64,000 bases of DNA, taken from NCBI RefSeq assembly GCF_008635795.1, contig NZ_VWRQ01000030.1:1-64000 (forward strand), written 5' to 3'. Position numbers and translations under genes: made by a program. Source of the DNA: Paenibacillus tepidiphilus. GTDB lineage: Bacteria; Bacillota; Bacilli; Paenibacillales; Paenibacillaceae. The notes beneath the pieces are model-generated. The model did not search any database, was not told the origin of the DNA, and saw only the letters and a program-made list of their open reading frames with translations. Shown here in pieces: positions 1 through 11,123 of this stretch. Each line of letters starts with the position of its first letter. Within the stretch, counting starts at the first letter, position 1.

Positions 1-139
1 GCATCTAAGCGTGAAGCCCCCCTCAAGATGAGATTTCCCAGTATGTAAGACCCCTTGAAGACGACGAGGTAGATAGGTTGGAGGTGGAAGTGCAGCAATG
101 CATGGAGCTGACCAATACTAATCGGTCGAGGGCTTATCC
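1..139 (+). rRNA. 23S ribosomal RNA, 3' end (partial)
   Basis: The first 139 bases match the conserved 3' terminus of 23S rRNA, including the stretch reading ACTAATCGGTCGAGGGCTTA near 117-136. The gene begins upstream of the window. The exact 3' end is placed by analogy with Bacillus 23S and could be off by a few bases. A 23S-5S spacer of about 128 bp follows with no tRNA gene in it. Confidence 0.9.
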
Positions 140-267
140 AAAAACTACCCCAAAAAGTGAAGAAGAGGCTGACGAAGCGGATTCCGAATACTTTCCGGGG
201 GCCCCGAAGAGATGAAGGGCAAACACAAATTCGTTTCGATCCAGTTTTCAGGCGATCAAGCCTGCCG

Positions 268-384
268 TTTGGTGGCGATGGCGGAGGGGTTCCACGCGTA
301 CCCATCCCGAACACGACCGTTAAGCCCTCCAGCGCCGATGGTACTTGGACCGAAGGGTCCTGGGAGAGTAGGACGCCGCCAAGC
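268..384 (+). rRNA. 5S ribosomal RNA
   Basis: This 117-nt segment has the Bacillota 5S layout: a start reading GTTTGGTGGCGATGGCG, the conserved CCCATCCCGAACACG core at 301-315, and a GGGAGAGTAGGACGCCGCCAAGC end that pairs with the 5' end. It is the last gene of the rrn operon that enters from the left. Confidence 0.93.
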
Positions 385-390
385 AAAATT

Positions 391-424
391 AAACCACTGT
401 TGATAACCTCGACGGTGGTTTTTT
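391..424 (+). terminator. rrn operon terminator
   Basis: AAACCACTG pairs with CGGTGGTTT across a short loop, and a T-rich tail follows directly after the 5S gene. The loop contains a TGTTGATAA 9-mer, which is the first member of the DnaA-box-like series described separately. Confidence 0.75.
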
Positions 425-696
425 GCGTTGTGCAGAACTGTGCAAAACTTGTGGATAATTTTCAGTAAATATCGAAAAAAGTTACATTTGCGTACAAGGA
501 ACATATCAAGATGATGGCTATCCTCTGTGGACAAAGAATCTGTTTTTCGAAAAGTCAAGAAAAAAATGAGGTAATCCACTGTTTTTGTGGATAAAAAGTT
601 GAATATGTGTATAAGTACTGCGAAAACGTGGATAAGTCTTATTTTTAGTATGATTTCAGTCTGAACTGTGAATTACTGTTGATAATCTGTGAATAA
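398..696 (+). other. cluster of DnaA-box-like 9-mers
   Basis: This spacer between the rrn terminator and the acetyltransferase gene holds no ORF of note. It has two perfect copies of TGTGGATAA (450-458 and 586-594; reverse complement of the DnaA box TTATCCACA). It also has six copies with one mismatch, at 398-406, 526-534, 606-614, 627-635, 677-685 and 688-696. All lie in the same orientation, and six of the eight fall within 175 bp. Chromosomal origins and secondary DnaA-box clusters of Bacillus have this density. No dnaA, dnaN or rpmH gene is next to it, so it is more likely a titration or regulatory cluster than oriC itself. Confidence 0.6.
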
Positions 697-793
697 CTTT
701 AATGCTCAATTTGATCTTCGGAAATTAGCTATCTCTCTCAGAGCTTGATATACTCATTTTAAGTATGGAAGAAGCTGTGAGAGGGGGAGTCTA

Positions 794-1969
794 ATGGTGA
801 TCAGACAACTGACGATGGAGGAGTTCGAGACGGGATTAGCTCTTGATGAGTACGCATTTCATTTCAAACTCTCAGAAGAAGACAAGGTACGGGAGAAACA
901 GCGGTACAAGCCGGAGCGGAACTGGGGATTTTATGAGGACGGGGAGCTGGGAGCGCAGCTCACATTACTTCCGTTGTCGCTGTACATACAGGGTAAAGTA
1001 ATTCCAATGGGCGGGATTGCCGGAGTATCCACCTGGCCGGAGAACCGGCGCCAAGGGATGGTTGCGAAGCTGTTGACCCATGTGCTTGGCACGATGAAGG
1101 ATGCGGGCCAGACGATCTCGATGCTCCATCCGTTTCTGATACCTTTTTATCGCCGGTTTGGCTGGGAAGTATACTGTGAGCATAAGGAATATGTGCTTTC
1201 GGCTAAGCAATATCCGGCCAGGAAGGAAATCCAGGGCACCGTAAAGCGGGACCGGGCAACAGTCGGGGAATTAGAGCCGCTTTATCATGCCTTTGCGGCC
1301 CGATATAATGGTACATTAATGCGTGATCGGGACTGGTGGGAGAACCTCCTGCAACAAGAGGACAGGCATTCGGCTGTTTTTTATACCATTTCAGGGGAAC
1401 CTCAAGGCTATATTCTATATAAAATAGGAAACCGGGAGCTGACGGTCGAAGAGTTCGTCTACCTGAATGAAACTGCGCGGCAAGGACTCTGGACCTTTAT
1501 CCGTAATCATGAAGCCACTGTAGATCAGGTGAAGCTGACACGAGTGCCTGCCGATGATCTTCTGCCCTTCTTGCTTCCTGATCCGCGGATCAAGCAGCAC
1601 AGCCATCCTTATTTTATGGCGCGTCTTGTGAATGCGCAGGCTTTTGTGAATGATTACAGCTTTGTGAAATCCGCTGAACCCGGCGAAGCCGTGATTTATA
1701 TAGAAGACGAACATGCTCCATGGAACAATGGCCTGTGGAAGCTGGCTGTTGATGAACAGGGTCAAGGATCACTTACTGCCGCACTAGACCAAGACAATCT
1801 GGAAGCGGACCTGCGTTGCGGAATCGGTGTATTGACGGCCATGCTGCTGGGGTATAAGCGCCCTGCTGAATTGGCACGGTCCGGTATTTTAACAGGGAAA
1901 GAACAGTCCTTGCAATGGCTGGAAGCGAGAGTGCCGGCGGCGCAGACAGCGCTGTTTGACTTTTTCTAG
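794..1969 (+). CDS. GNAT family N-acetyltransferase, Eis-like
   Basis: The 391-residue protein has the Eis architecture: an N-terminal GNAT fold (about 1-140), a second GNAT-like segment (about 150-290) and a C-terminal SCP2-like region. Acetyl-CoA binding is suggested by the stretch STWPENRRQGMVAKLL near residues 79-94 (R/Q-x-x-G-M/G type loop). The C-terminal Phe-Phe is typical, because in Eis proteins the terminal carboxylate takes part in catalysis. Family members acetylate amines such as aminoglycosides or protein lysines; the substrate here cannot be told. An AGAGGGGGA ribosome binding site precedes the ATG. It is a single gene between the rrn operon and ctsR, downstream of the DnaA-box cluster. 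Confidence 0.8.
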   Translation: MVIRQLTMEEFETGLALDEYAFHFKLSEEDKVREKQRYKPERNWGFYEDGELGAQLTLLPLSLYIQGKVIPMGGIAGVSTWPENRRQGMVAKLLTHVLGTMKDAGQTISMLHPFLIPFYRRFGWEVYCEHKEYVLSAKQYPARKEIQGTVKRDRATVGELEPLYHAFAARYNGTLMRDRDWWENLLQQEDRHSAVFYTISGEPQGYILYKIGNRELTVEEFVYLNETARQGLWTFIRNHEATVDQVKLTRVPADDLLPFLLPDPRIKQHSHPYFMARLVNAQAFVNDYSFVKSAEPGEAVIYIEDEHAPWNNGLWKLAVDEQGQGSLTAALDQDNLEADLRCGIGVLTAMLLGYKRPAELARSGILTGKEQSLQWLEARVPAAQTALFDFF

Positions 1970-2073
1970 AAGAAATAGGGGGTCCTTCGTCTGCTGGCGG
2001 GTCGGGGGATCCGTGTTCTGCATCCAGCCATGGAATACAAACGGCATAAAGCGTAAAAAATAAACTCAACCCC

Positions 2074-2126
2074 TTGGCATTCCGAAAAAATATGTTATAA
2101 TATGAGAAAAGTCAAAGAAAGTCAAA
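2074..2126 (+). promoter_or_regulatory. ctsR operon promoter with CtsR operator
   Basis: A sigma-A type promoter reads TTGGCA (2074-2079), 16 bp, TATAAT (2096-2101). Nine bases downstream is AGTCAAA-GAA-AGTCAAA (2110-2126), an exact match to the tandem-heptad CtsR operator pattern, overlapping the expected transcription start. A further GTCAA follows. This predicts autorepression of the operon by CtsR and release on heat or protein stress. Confidence 0.9.
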
Positions 2127-2248
2127 GTCAACGGCATCCTGAACGCAGACCGATTCGCCCTGTGGCTCACGGGTTAAGTTCTATAAAGATCACCGCCGGA
2201 CGGATGCACAACATGAAGCACTATAATGCTAATACTGGAGGATGAGTG

Positions 2249-2710
2249 ATGCGCAATATCTCCGATATTATCGAACAATATCTGAAGAATATTTTGCATG
2301 AAAGTCCCGAAGGTACGGTGGAAATTCAGCGCAATGAGCTCGCGGACCAATTCTCCTGTGTGCCGTCGCAGATCAATTACGTTATCAGCACGCGGTTTAC
2401 ACTGGAAAAGGGTTATGTGGTGGAGAGCAAGCGGGGAGGCGGAGGCTATATCCGTATTCAACGCTTCGAGCTGCCGCAGAATGTAGCGCTCTACGCGCAC
2501 TTGAAGGCCGCAATCGGCAACGAAATGGATCAGACCTCTGCCGAAGGGCTGATTTATCAGCTGGAGGAAGCCCGCTTCCTCTCCAAACGAGAAGCGTGTC
2601 TTATGCGCGCTGCTGTTTCCCGGGATTGCATTACGGTCAATTTACCGTACCGGGATGAGATTCGCGCCAAGATTATGAAGGCGATGCTGATTTCTTTGCT
2701 CGGCAAATAA
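2249..2710 (+). CDS. ctsR: CtsR, class III heat-shock repressor
   Basis: This 153-residue repressor binds tandem heptads upstream of clp genes. The N-terminal winged helix-turn-helix includes the segment CVPSQINYVISTRF and the glycine-rich wing ESKRGGGGYIRI (about residues 52-70), which contacts the operator; the C-terminal half is the dimerisation region sensed by ClpC/McsB. The ATG at 2249 is preferred over the GTG one codon earlier because it sits 7 nt after GGAGG. It is first gene of ctsR-mcsA-mcsB-clpC and has its own operator just upstream. Confidence 0.95.
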   Translation: MRNISDIIEQYLKNILHESPEGTVEIQRNELADQFSCVPSQINYVISTRFTLEKGYVVESKRGGGGYIRIQRFELPQNVALYAHLKAAIGNEMDQTSAEGLIYQLEEARFLSKREACLMRAAVSRDCITVNLPYRDEIRAKIMKAMLISLLGK

Positions 2711-2740
2711 TTGTCATTCGTAAAGGGAGGGACTCCGCTT

Positions 2741-3262
2741 ATGCAATGTCAGGAATGCGGCGTCAGACCGGCTACACTCCACTTCACCAAGATTGTGAAC
2801 GGGGAGAAGACCGAATTTCATATATGTGAGAGCTGCGCCCGTGAGAAAGGGGAGCTGATCCCCGGAACTGCCGGGGGCTTCTCGATACACAGCCTGTTGT
2901 CCGGCCTGCTTGATCTGGAAGGCGCAGGCAAGGGGAAAGCAGCAGCGGCCACGAATGCACAGGGCCTGCACTGTGAGAAATGCGGTATGACTTACTCGCA
3001 GTTCAGCAAGCTGGGGCGTTTTGGCTGCAGCTCTTGTTATAAATATTTTGACAATGCGCTTGATCCGCTGTTCCGCAGAGTACACGGCAGCACTTCCCAC
3101 GTGGGTAAGCTTCCGAAACGTGCCGGAGCGCAGATTGTATTCAAGCGGCAGATCGATGAACTGAAGCAGGAACTGCAGCAGAGCATCGTGGAGGAAGAAT
3201 TCGAAACGGCCGCTCAGCTGCGGGATCAGATCCGTAAACTTGAAAAAGAAATGGCACAATAG
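2741..3262 (+). CDS. mcsA: McsA, zinc-binding activator of McsB
   Basis: McsA is the adaptor that activates the protein arginine kinase McsB and stabilises CtsR. The 173-residue protein has CxxC pairs at residues 3/6 and 29/32, a second pair set around residues 86-110 (CEKCG and CSSC), and a C-terminal UVR motif (about 135-170: KQELQQSIVEEEFETAAQLR), all standard for the family. The start at 2741 follows GGGAGG; an upstream in-frame TTG lacks such spacing. It begins 30 bp after ctsR. Confidence 0.93.
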   Translation: MQCQECGVRPATLHFTKIVNGEKTEFHICESCAREKGELIPGTAGGFSIHSLLSGLLDLEGAGKGKAAAATNAQGLHCEKCGMTYSQFSKLGRFGCSSCYKYFDNALDPLFRRVHGSTSHVGKLPKRAGAQIVFKRQIDELKQELQQSIVEEEFETAAQLRDQIRKLEKEMAQ

Positions 3263-3293
3263 TAAAGTCTTTCATATATAGGGGGGATACGAC

Positions 3294-4358
3294 ATGTCAA
3301 GTCTCCGGTTTACCGAACAAGCCCTCAGTACCTGGATGCGCTGCGGCGGCAGCCATTCCGAGATTGTGATCAGCAGCCGTATGCGTATTGCCCGCAACCT
3401 GGAGCATTTGCCCTTTCCGCTTCTGGCCTCCGCCGAGCAGGCGGAAGAGGCGCTCAGCCAACTGGCACCGGTATTTGAGTCCAGTCCTGCTCCCGGCTTA
3501 GGCACCTTCGAGCTGGTCAAGCTGGATGAGCTGGATGAACTCGATAAGAAGGTACTTGTCGAGAAGCATCTGATCAGCCCCAATCTGGCCAACGATTCAC
3601 GAGGCGGAGCCGTCATCCTGAATGAGGACGAATCGGTCAGTATCATGATCAACGAGGAAGACCATCTGCGGATTCAGTGCCTGTTCCCGGGACTGCAGGT
3701 GAAGGAAGCGTGGGAGCGGGCCAGTGCAATTGATGATATCTTTGAGGATGCAGTCAATTATGCTTTTGATGACAGAAGAGGGTATCTGACGAGCTGTCCC
3801 ACCAATGTGGGGACCGGCCTCCGTGCTTCGGTGATGGTTCACCTGCCGGCGCTGGTGATGACCCAGCAGATTAACCGGATTCTAACCGCTGTTAATCAGG
3901 TCGGCCTCACCGTTAGAGGAATTTACGGGGAAGGCAGCGAAGCTGTAGGGAATATCTTTCAGATTTCCAACCAGATTACGCTGGGCCAGACCGAAAGCGA
4001 AATTATCGAGAACCTGCATGGCGTTGTTACCCAGATTATTGAACATGAACGCAATGCGAGGGAGCGCCTGCTGGCCGAATCTCCGCTGCGGATTACCGAC
4101 CGGATCAAACGGTCCTACGGTATTTTATCCTTCGCGGCAGTGATGGAGCTTAAGGAGTCTGCGCAGCGCTTGTCCGACTTGCGGCTGGGTGTCGACCTGG
4201 GGATTCTGGAGAATCCTTCGATCTCTGTGCTGAATGAACTGAATGTAAAGACGCAGCCGGGATTCTTGCAAAAAATGTTCGGCGATGAAATGACCTCCAC
4301 CGAACGCGATATGTACCGGGCGAAGCTGCTCCGGGAAACACTGGGGTCACAACATTAA
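3294..4358 (+). CDS. mcsB: McsB, protein arginine kinase
   Basis: McsB phosphorylates arginine residues on CtsR and on damaged proteins, marking them for ClpC-ClpP. The 354-residue sequence shows the phosphagen-kinase-like nucleotide site (SSRMRIARNLEHLPF, about 24-38), the conserved CPTNVGTGLRASVMVHLP segment with the active-site cysteine near residue 168, and the RxxxE-rich C-terminal part containing the phospho-arginine pocket. A GGGGGG-containing ribosome binding site precedes the ATG. It is co-transcribed with mcsA (31 bp gap) and clpC (36 bp gap). Confidence 0.95.
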   Translation: MSSLRFTEQALSTWMRCGGSHSEIVISSRMRIARNLEHLPFPLLASAEQAEEALSQLAPVFESSPAPGLGTFELVKLDELDELDKKVLVEKHLISPNLANDSRGGAVILNEDESVSIMINEEDHLRIQCLFPGLQVKEAWERASAIDDIFEDAVNYAFDDRRGYLTSCPTNVGTGLRASVMVHLPALVMTQQINRILTAVNQVGLTVRGIYGEGSEAVGNIFQISNQITLGQTESEIIENLHGVVTQIIEHERNARERLLAESPLRITDRIKRSYGILSFAAVMELKESAQRLSDLRLGVDLGILENPSISVLNELNVKTQPGFLQKMFGDEMTSTERDMYRAKLLRETLGSQH

Positions 4359-4394
4359 TTATAGATATTTATTTTTCGTGGAGGTGCAGGAGAT

Positions 4395-6863
<2,469 letters not shown>

Positions 6864-6884
6864 GCTGCAGCATGCATCAGTCAG

Positions 6885-6922
6885 GATCCCGCCTTTCGCT
6901 CAGCGAAAGGCGGGATCTTTTT
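6885..6922 (+). terminator. clpC operon terminator
   Basis: GATCCCGCCTTTCGCT pairs perfectly with AGCGAAAGGCGGGATC across a single base, so a small loop opens at the tip, and is followed by TTTTTAT. It separates the ctsR operon from radA. Confidence 0.93.
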
Positions 6923-7050
6923 ATAGTCCAGATGTATGCTTTTCAAAAGTAAAATTCAAGTGACCTTTCGTTCAAGGGGCAGAAATGGTAAACTTTGAGT
7001 AGGAGTTTTTTATCCGCAATTTTAGCAAGTTAATATGGTAAGGAGAACCC

Positions 7051-8418
7051 ATGGCCAAAGCGAAAACCAAGTTTTTTTGTACCGAATGCGGCTACGAATC
7101 GCCCAAATGGTTCGGGAAATGTCCGGGCTGCCAAGCGTGGAATTCCATGGTGGAAGAGACGGAAAGCGTAGTCAAAACCCAGGGAATGAACGCGCCGATT
7201 TTTCAGAGTAAAGAAACGCCGCAATCGATCATAAATATAGAAAGTGACAAAGAGCCGCGTATATTGACAGGCATTGCCGAACTTAACCGTGTGCTGGGCG
7301 GCGGTATCGTGCCCGGATCACTGGTGCTCGTCGGAGGCGACCCCGGCATCGGCAAGTCAACATTGCTGCTCCAGACCTCACATGCTCTCACCACCCAAAA
7401 CCTGCGGGTGCTCTACATCTCAGGGGAGGAATCGGTGCGGCAGACTAAGCTGCGGGCTGACCGCCTCGGTGCCTTGTCACCTGAGCTCTATGTACTATGC
7501 GAGACAAATATGGAAAGCATAGAGGAAGCGATTGAGCAGATCAAACCGCAGTTCCTGGTTATTGACTCGATTCAAACGGTCTTCCTGCCTGAGGTGACAA
7601 GTGCACCCGGCAGTGTGGCACAGGTCCGCGAGTGTACGACCCGGTTTATGCGCATCGCCAAAATCCGCGGCATCGCTACCGTACTTGTCGGCCATGTTAC
7701 CAAGGAGGGGGCTATCGCCGGCCCGCGCATGCTGGAGCACATGGTGGATTGTGTGCTTTATTTTGAAGGCGAACGGCATCACACCTACAGACTGCTGCGT
7801 GCCGTGAAGAACCGCTTCGGTTCCACGAACGAGATCGGCATATTTGAAATGGGCGAGGATGGCCTGAGAGAGGTAGGCAACCCTTCCGAGCTGTTCTTGT
7901 CGGAAAGGCCGCTTGGGGTGGCCGGGTCGGCTGTAGTGGCCAGTATGGAAGGCACGCGCCCCGTACTGGTGGAGCTTCAGGCGCTGGTCACCGCCACCCA
8001 TTTCCCATCGCCCCGGCGGATGTGCACCGGCATGGACCATCAGCGGATGGCGCTCATTATCGCCGTGCTGGAGAAGCGGATGGGCATGTTCCTGCAGAAT
8101 CAGGACGCCTATCTGAATGTCGCCGGAGGCGTCAAGCTGGATGAACCTGCGGTCGATCTGGCGGTAGCGGTCAGCATCGCGTCCAGTCTCCGTGACATTC
8201 CGACCAAAGCCTATGATGTATTCTTCGGAGAAGTAGGTCTTACCGGCGAAGTCAGAGGTGTCTCACGGGCGGAAACCCGGGTCAAGGAAGCCGCCAAGCT
8301 GGGGTTCCGCCGGGTCATTATGCCCGAGAAGAGCCTCAAAGGGTGGAAGCATCCGCAGGATATCCAGATCATCGGCGTCAGCTCTGTAGCAGATGCACTA
8401 TCGGTCGCGTTAGATTAG
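7051..8418 (+). CDS. radA: RadA, DNA repair/branch migration ATPase
   Basis: RadA helps process recombination intermediates. The 455-residue protein has the N-terminal C4 zinc finger (CTECGYESPKWFGKCPGC, residues 10-27), a RecA-like core with Walker A GGDPGIGKST (95-104), the RadA-specific KNRFG motif (253-257) and a C-terminal Lon-protease-like domain. AGGAGAACCC precedes the ATG. disA begins 15 bp downstream, the usual Bacillota pairing of repair ATPase and DNA-scanning cyclase; RadA is known to inhibit DisA in Bacillus. Confidence 0.96.
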   Translation: MAKAKTKFFCTECGYESPKWFGKCPGCQAWNSMVEETESVVKTQGMNAPIFQSKETPQSIINIESDKEPRILTGIAELNRVLGGGIVPGSLVLVGGDPGIGKSTLLLQTSHALTTQNLRVLYISGEESVRQTKLRADRLGALSPELYVLCETNMESIEEAIEQIKPQFLVIDSIQTVFLPEVTSAPGSVAQVRECTTRFMRIAKIRGIATVLVGHVTKEGAIAGPRMLEHMVDCVLYFEGERHHTYRLLRAVKNRFGSTNEIGIFEMGEDGLREVGNPSELFLSERPLGVAGSAVVASMEGTRPVLVELQALVTATHFPSPRRMCTGMDHQRMALIIAVLEKRMGMFLQNQDAYLNVAGGVKLDEPAVDLAVAVSIASSLRDIPTKAYDVFFGEVGLTGEVRGVSRAETRVKEAAKLGFRRVIMPEKSLKGWKHPQDIQIIGVSSVADALSVALD

Positions 8419-8432
8419 GGGGCATAAAGGAC

Positions 8433-9509
8433 ATGAAAGAATATAACCAAACAGATAATATGAACGATCTGCTCAGGATGGCGGCTCCGGGCACGCCCTT
8501 CCGGGAAGGTCTGGAGAATGTGCTGCGGGCCAAGACCGGCGCGTTGATCGTGGTCGGTTACAGCCCGGAGGTCATGGAAGTCGTCGACGGTGGCTTTTCG
8601 ATTAATTGTGATTTTTCCCCGAACTATTTATATGAACTGGCCAAGATGGACGGGGCGATTATTCTGAGTGAGGATCTGAAACGGATACTGTATGCCAACA
8701 CACAGCTGATTCCCGATTCCTCTATCTCCTCCATCGAGACCGGGATCCGCCACCGTACGGCTGAACGCGTCGCGAAGCAGACGGGCAAGCTCGTGGTGTC
8801 CATCTCCCAGCGCCGGAATATCATCACCCTTTATCAAGGGAATATCCGGTATATGCTGAAGGATATCGGCGCCATTCTGGCCAAAGCGAACCAGGCAATC
8901 CAGACGCTGGAGAAATATAAAGCGGTCCTGAATCAGGGACTGACCAATCTGTCGGCCTCCGAGTATGAGGGGATTGTTACCGTTGCCGAAGTGGTTGGGG
9001 TCATCCAGCGGGTGGAAATGGTGCTGCGGATCAAGATGGAAATCAAACGCTATATCAACGAGCTCGGCAATGAGGGCCGCCTGATCAGCATGCAGATGGA
9101 AGAACTGGTGGGAAATACAGAGGAAGAAGCCTGGCTCTTGTACAGAGACTATGCCAAAGAGGAGCAGGAGGACAAAATCCGTGAAATTATCGCCGGGCTG
9201 AAGCGGTCGAGCGATGATGAATTGATGGATGACAACCATATTGCCCGGTTGCTCGGGTATGCTTCGACGGCCATTGCTTCCGAAGAACAGGTTACGCCGC
9301 GCGGCTACCGGCTGCTCAACAAAATTCCCCGTCTGCCCAATGTCATTATCCATAACCTGGTCGAACGCTTTGAAATGCTGCCCAATCTGATGACGGCAAG
9401 TATCTCGGAGCTGGATGAGGTTGACGGCATTGGAGAGGTGCGTGCCCGCCATATTCAGGACGGATTGAAGCGGCTGCAGAAGCAAGTTCTTATTGACAGA
9501 CAAATGTAA
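8433..9509 (+). CDS. disA: DisA, DNA-integrity scanning diadenylate cyclase
   Basis: DisA makes c-di-AMP from two ATP while scanning DNA and pauses at branched structures. The 358-residue protein carries the DAC catalytic motifs DGA (about 73-75) and RHR (about 106-108), a central helical spine and a C-terminal helix-hairpin-helix region (ISELDEVDGIGEVRARHIQD). The start at ATG 8433 follows AAAGG; the reading frame is open further upstream within radA, but that extension is not conserved in the family. It probably forms an operon with radA. Confidence 0.95.
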   Translation: MKEYNQTDNMNDLLRMAAPGTPFREGLENVLRAKTGALIVVGYSPEVMEVVDGGFSINCDFSPNYLYELAKMDGAIILSEDLKRILYANTQLIPDSSISSIETGIRHRTAERVAKQTGKLVVSISQRRNIITLYQGNIRYMLKDIGAILAKANQAIQTLEKYKAVLNQGLTNLSASEYEGIVTVAEVVGVIQRVEMVLRIKMEIKRYINELGNEGRLISMQMEELVGNTEEEAWLLYRDYAKEEQEDKIREIIAGLKRSSDDELMDDNHIARLLGYASTAIASEEQVTPRGYRLLNKIPRLPNVIIHNLVERFEMLPNLMTASISELDEVDGIGEVRARHIQDGLKRLQKQVLIDRQM

Positions 9510-9567
9510 ATAACATACAATCACGTAATATTGCCGTTAGGCAAAGTAATAACACAGAGGTGAAGAA

Positions 9568-10305
9568 ATGATCCAAAAATCAATTCCGAGTCTTTTTACC
9601 ATTGGTAACCTGATGCTTGGAATGTTTGGAATCATGATGGCGTTTGACGGAAAGCTGAGCATGGCCGCTATCATGGTGATTATCGCTATGCTGCTTGACG
9701 GATTGGATGGCCGTGTCGCCCGTGCCCTGAAATGTGAGAGCGAATTTGGCAAAGAACTGGATTCCCTGTCCGATGTGGTATCGTTCGGAGTGGCTCCGGC
9801 GCTCATTATGTACATTACAAGCCTGCAGGATGTGAACACCGCGCTCGGCTGGACCGTGACGGCGATCTTTCCGGTGTTCGGGGCGCTGCGGTTGGCCCGT
9901 TTCAATGTCCGCCCCGGTATTCCCGGCTACTTCGTCGGACTGCCGATCCCGGCTGCCGGAGGCGTTCTGGCCACACTGGCCCTTTTTCATAAAGATGTTT
10001 CAGCCCCATTTATGATTGTCGCCACATTGCTGCTGTCTTACTTGATGGTCAGCACCGTGAAATATCCGAATTTCAAGAAGGTAGGATTTCCGAAGAAAGC
10101 GGTAATTGGCGCGCCGGTAGTTATCGTTGTTGCCGTAGCGGTAGCGGTAATGTTTCCGGAGCAGATTGCCAAGCTGATCTTTGTGCTGCTCGCGCTGTAC
10201 GCTTTGTATGGCTTTAAGCAGAATATCGACCGCCTGACTGCACGCCGCCGCAAACGGCGCAGAAGACGCGGGGATGACAAGATGTATCATTCCAAGAACG
10301 GCTAA
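9568..10305 (+). CDS. pssA: CDP-diacylglycerol-serine O-phosphatidyltransferase
   Basis: This integral membrane enzyme makes phosphatidylserine, the precursor of phosphatidylethanolamine. The CDP-alcohol phosphotransferase signature D-G-x2-A-R-x8-G-x3-D-x3-D is visible from DGRVAR to DSLSD at about residues 50-73, and hydrophobic helices fill most of the 245 residues. The C-terminus ends in a strongly basic run (RRRKRRRRRG), longer than needed for the fold, on the predicted cytosolic side. AGAGGTG precedes the ATG. It lies 58 bp after disA and is closed by a terminator. Confidence 0.9.
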   Translation: MIQKSIPSLFTIGNLMLGMFGIMMAFDGKLSMAAIMVIIAMLLDGLDGRVARALKCESEFGKELDSLSDVVSFGVAPALIMYITSLQDVNTALGWTVTAIFPVFGALRLARFNVRPGIPGYFVGLPIPAAGGVLATLALFHKDVSAPFMIVATLLLSYLMVSTVKYPNFKKVGFPKKAVIGAPVVIVVAVAVAVMFPEQIAKLIFVLLALYALYGFKQNIDRLTARRRKRRRRRGDDKMYHSKNG

Positions 10306-10344
10306 ACATGAAGTTCCACCGGACTGAATTATTTCATCATACCA

Positions 10345-10393
10345 AAAAAGGCTTTGCTGATTCCGTAATGCGGAATTAGGCAAGGCCTTTTTA
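10345..10393 (+). terminator. pssA terminator
   Basis: AAGGC-TTGC-ATTCCG pairs with CGGAAT-GGCAA-GCCTT, with small internal mismatches, followed by TTTTTATTTATT. Confidence 0.85.
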
Positions 10394-10409
10394 TTTATTA
10401 AAAGTGTTC

Positions 10410-10473
10410 GGGGTCCCCGCAAAGTACCTGAAACAGCTTCGATGCAAGACTTCACTTTGTGGGGTTGTTTTAT
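10410..10473 (+). repeat. dispersed hairpin repeat, copy A
   Basis: GGGGTCCCCGCAAAGTACCT opens the element at 410-429. CCCCGCAAAGT (10415-10425) pairs with ACTTTGTGGGG (10454-10464, one G-U), and TTGTTTTATAT follows, so this copy could act as a terminator. Related copies lie at 15407-15463 and 62587-62632. It sits between the pssA terminator and the converging minus-strand gene. Confidence 0.7.
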
Positions 10474-10504
10474 ATACATTAGGTTAGAAAGGATGCATGC
10501 CCGG

Positions 10505-10900
10505 TCAGGATAAATTAAATAAGCCGAGCGTCGCGCACTTCTGTGACTCTTTCTTGACGACCTCGTCCATATTGATGTCAAGCAGATTGCAAAGAGCGGA
10601 CATGTAGAACAACTCGCGGCCCAGTTCGGAGGCGACCACCTCACGGCAGTTCTCGCATAAATGGCCTTCCAGATGCGTCCCGGCAAGCTCCTTGGCCTGT
10701 TCAAGTCCAAGCTCCGGCTCGAACACCTGTTTCTTGGCATGCAGCTGAATGCATCCGCATTCTGTGATGGCTTTAACGACGGCGCGATTGACGGAAGCAC
10801 TGCTCTGTCCATTCTTGGACATCACATCGAGCAGGCTGCGGTGACGGAGCAGCAGTTCGGAGACTTGATCCTGAAAGGCCTGTAAACTTGGTGCGCTCAT
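10505..10900 (-). CDS. hypothetical cysteine-containing helical protein, possibly MazG-like
   Basis: I do not recognise this 131-residue protein with certainty. The start at 10900 follows an AGGGGTG site on the minus strand. It is predicted mostly helical, with a Cys-Gly-Cys (TECGC), a CENC motif and a late Cys. The C-terminal stretch ELGRELFYMSALCNLLDINM resembles the last helices of MazG-type NTP pyrophosphohydrolases, but an Arg replaces the Asp of the usual ExxD metal motif, so activity is doubtful. It is the only minus-strand gene in the first 37 kb and interrupts the otherwise collinear disA to PIN/TRAM region. Confidence 0.6.
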   Translation of the reverse strand: MSAPSLQAFQDQVSELLLRHRSLLDVMSKNGQSSASVNRAVVKAITECGCIQLHAKKQVFEPELGLEQAKELAGTHLEGHLCENCREVVASELGRELFYMSALCNLLDINMDEVVKKESQKCATLGLFNLS

Positions 10901-11123
10901 TTTCCATTCACCCCTGGGTTTCGTAATTGAGTTCATTATATGCCAGGCCTTCACCCGATTTCAACAAGGAATAGAAGTTTATGGCAAGCCTAACAGGCCG
11001 GGTGAGGAATAACGATTTTTTAAAAATTACCTTGCGCTCCCGATTATCATCCTAAAAATTGGAACATACTGGTGAGGAATAGATCATTTCATTCAGGAAG
11101 ATTTCAAGGAGGTGCGCAAGAAG

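Noticed and set aside
157..468. Open frame of 103 codons across the 23S-5S spacer and 5S gene
   Set aside because: It overlaps the 5S rRNA and the terminator and has no ribosome binding site; it is non-coding.
398..696. Calling this region oriC
   Set aside because: dnaA, dnaN and rpmH are absent from both sides, and no AT-rich unwinding element is obvious. It is reported only as a DnaA-box cluster.
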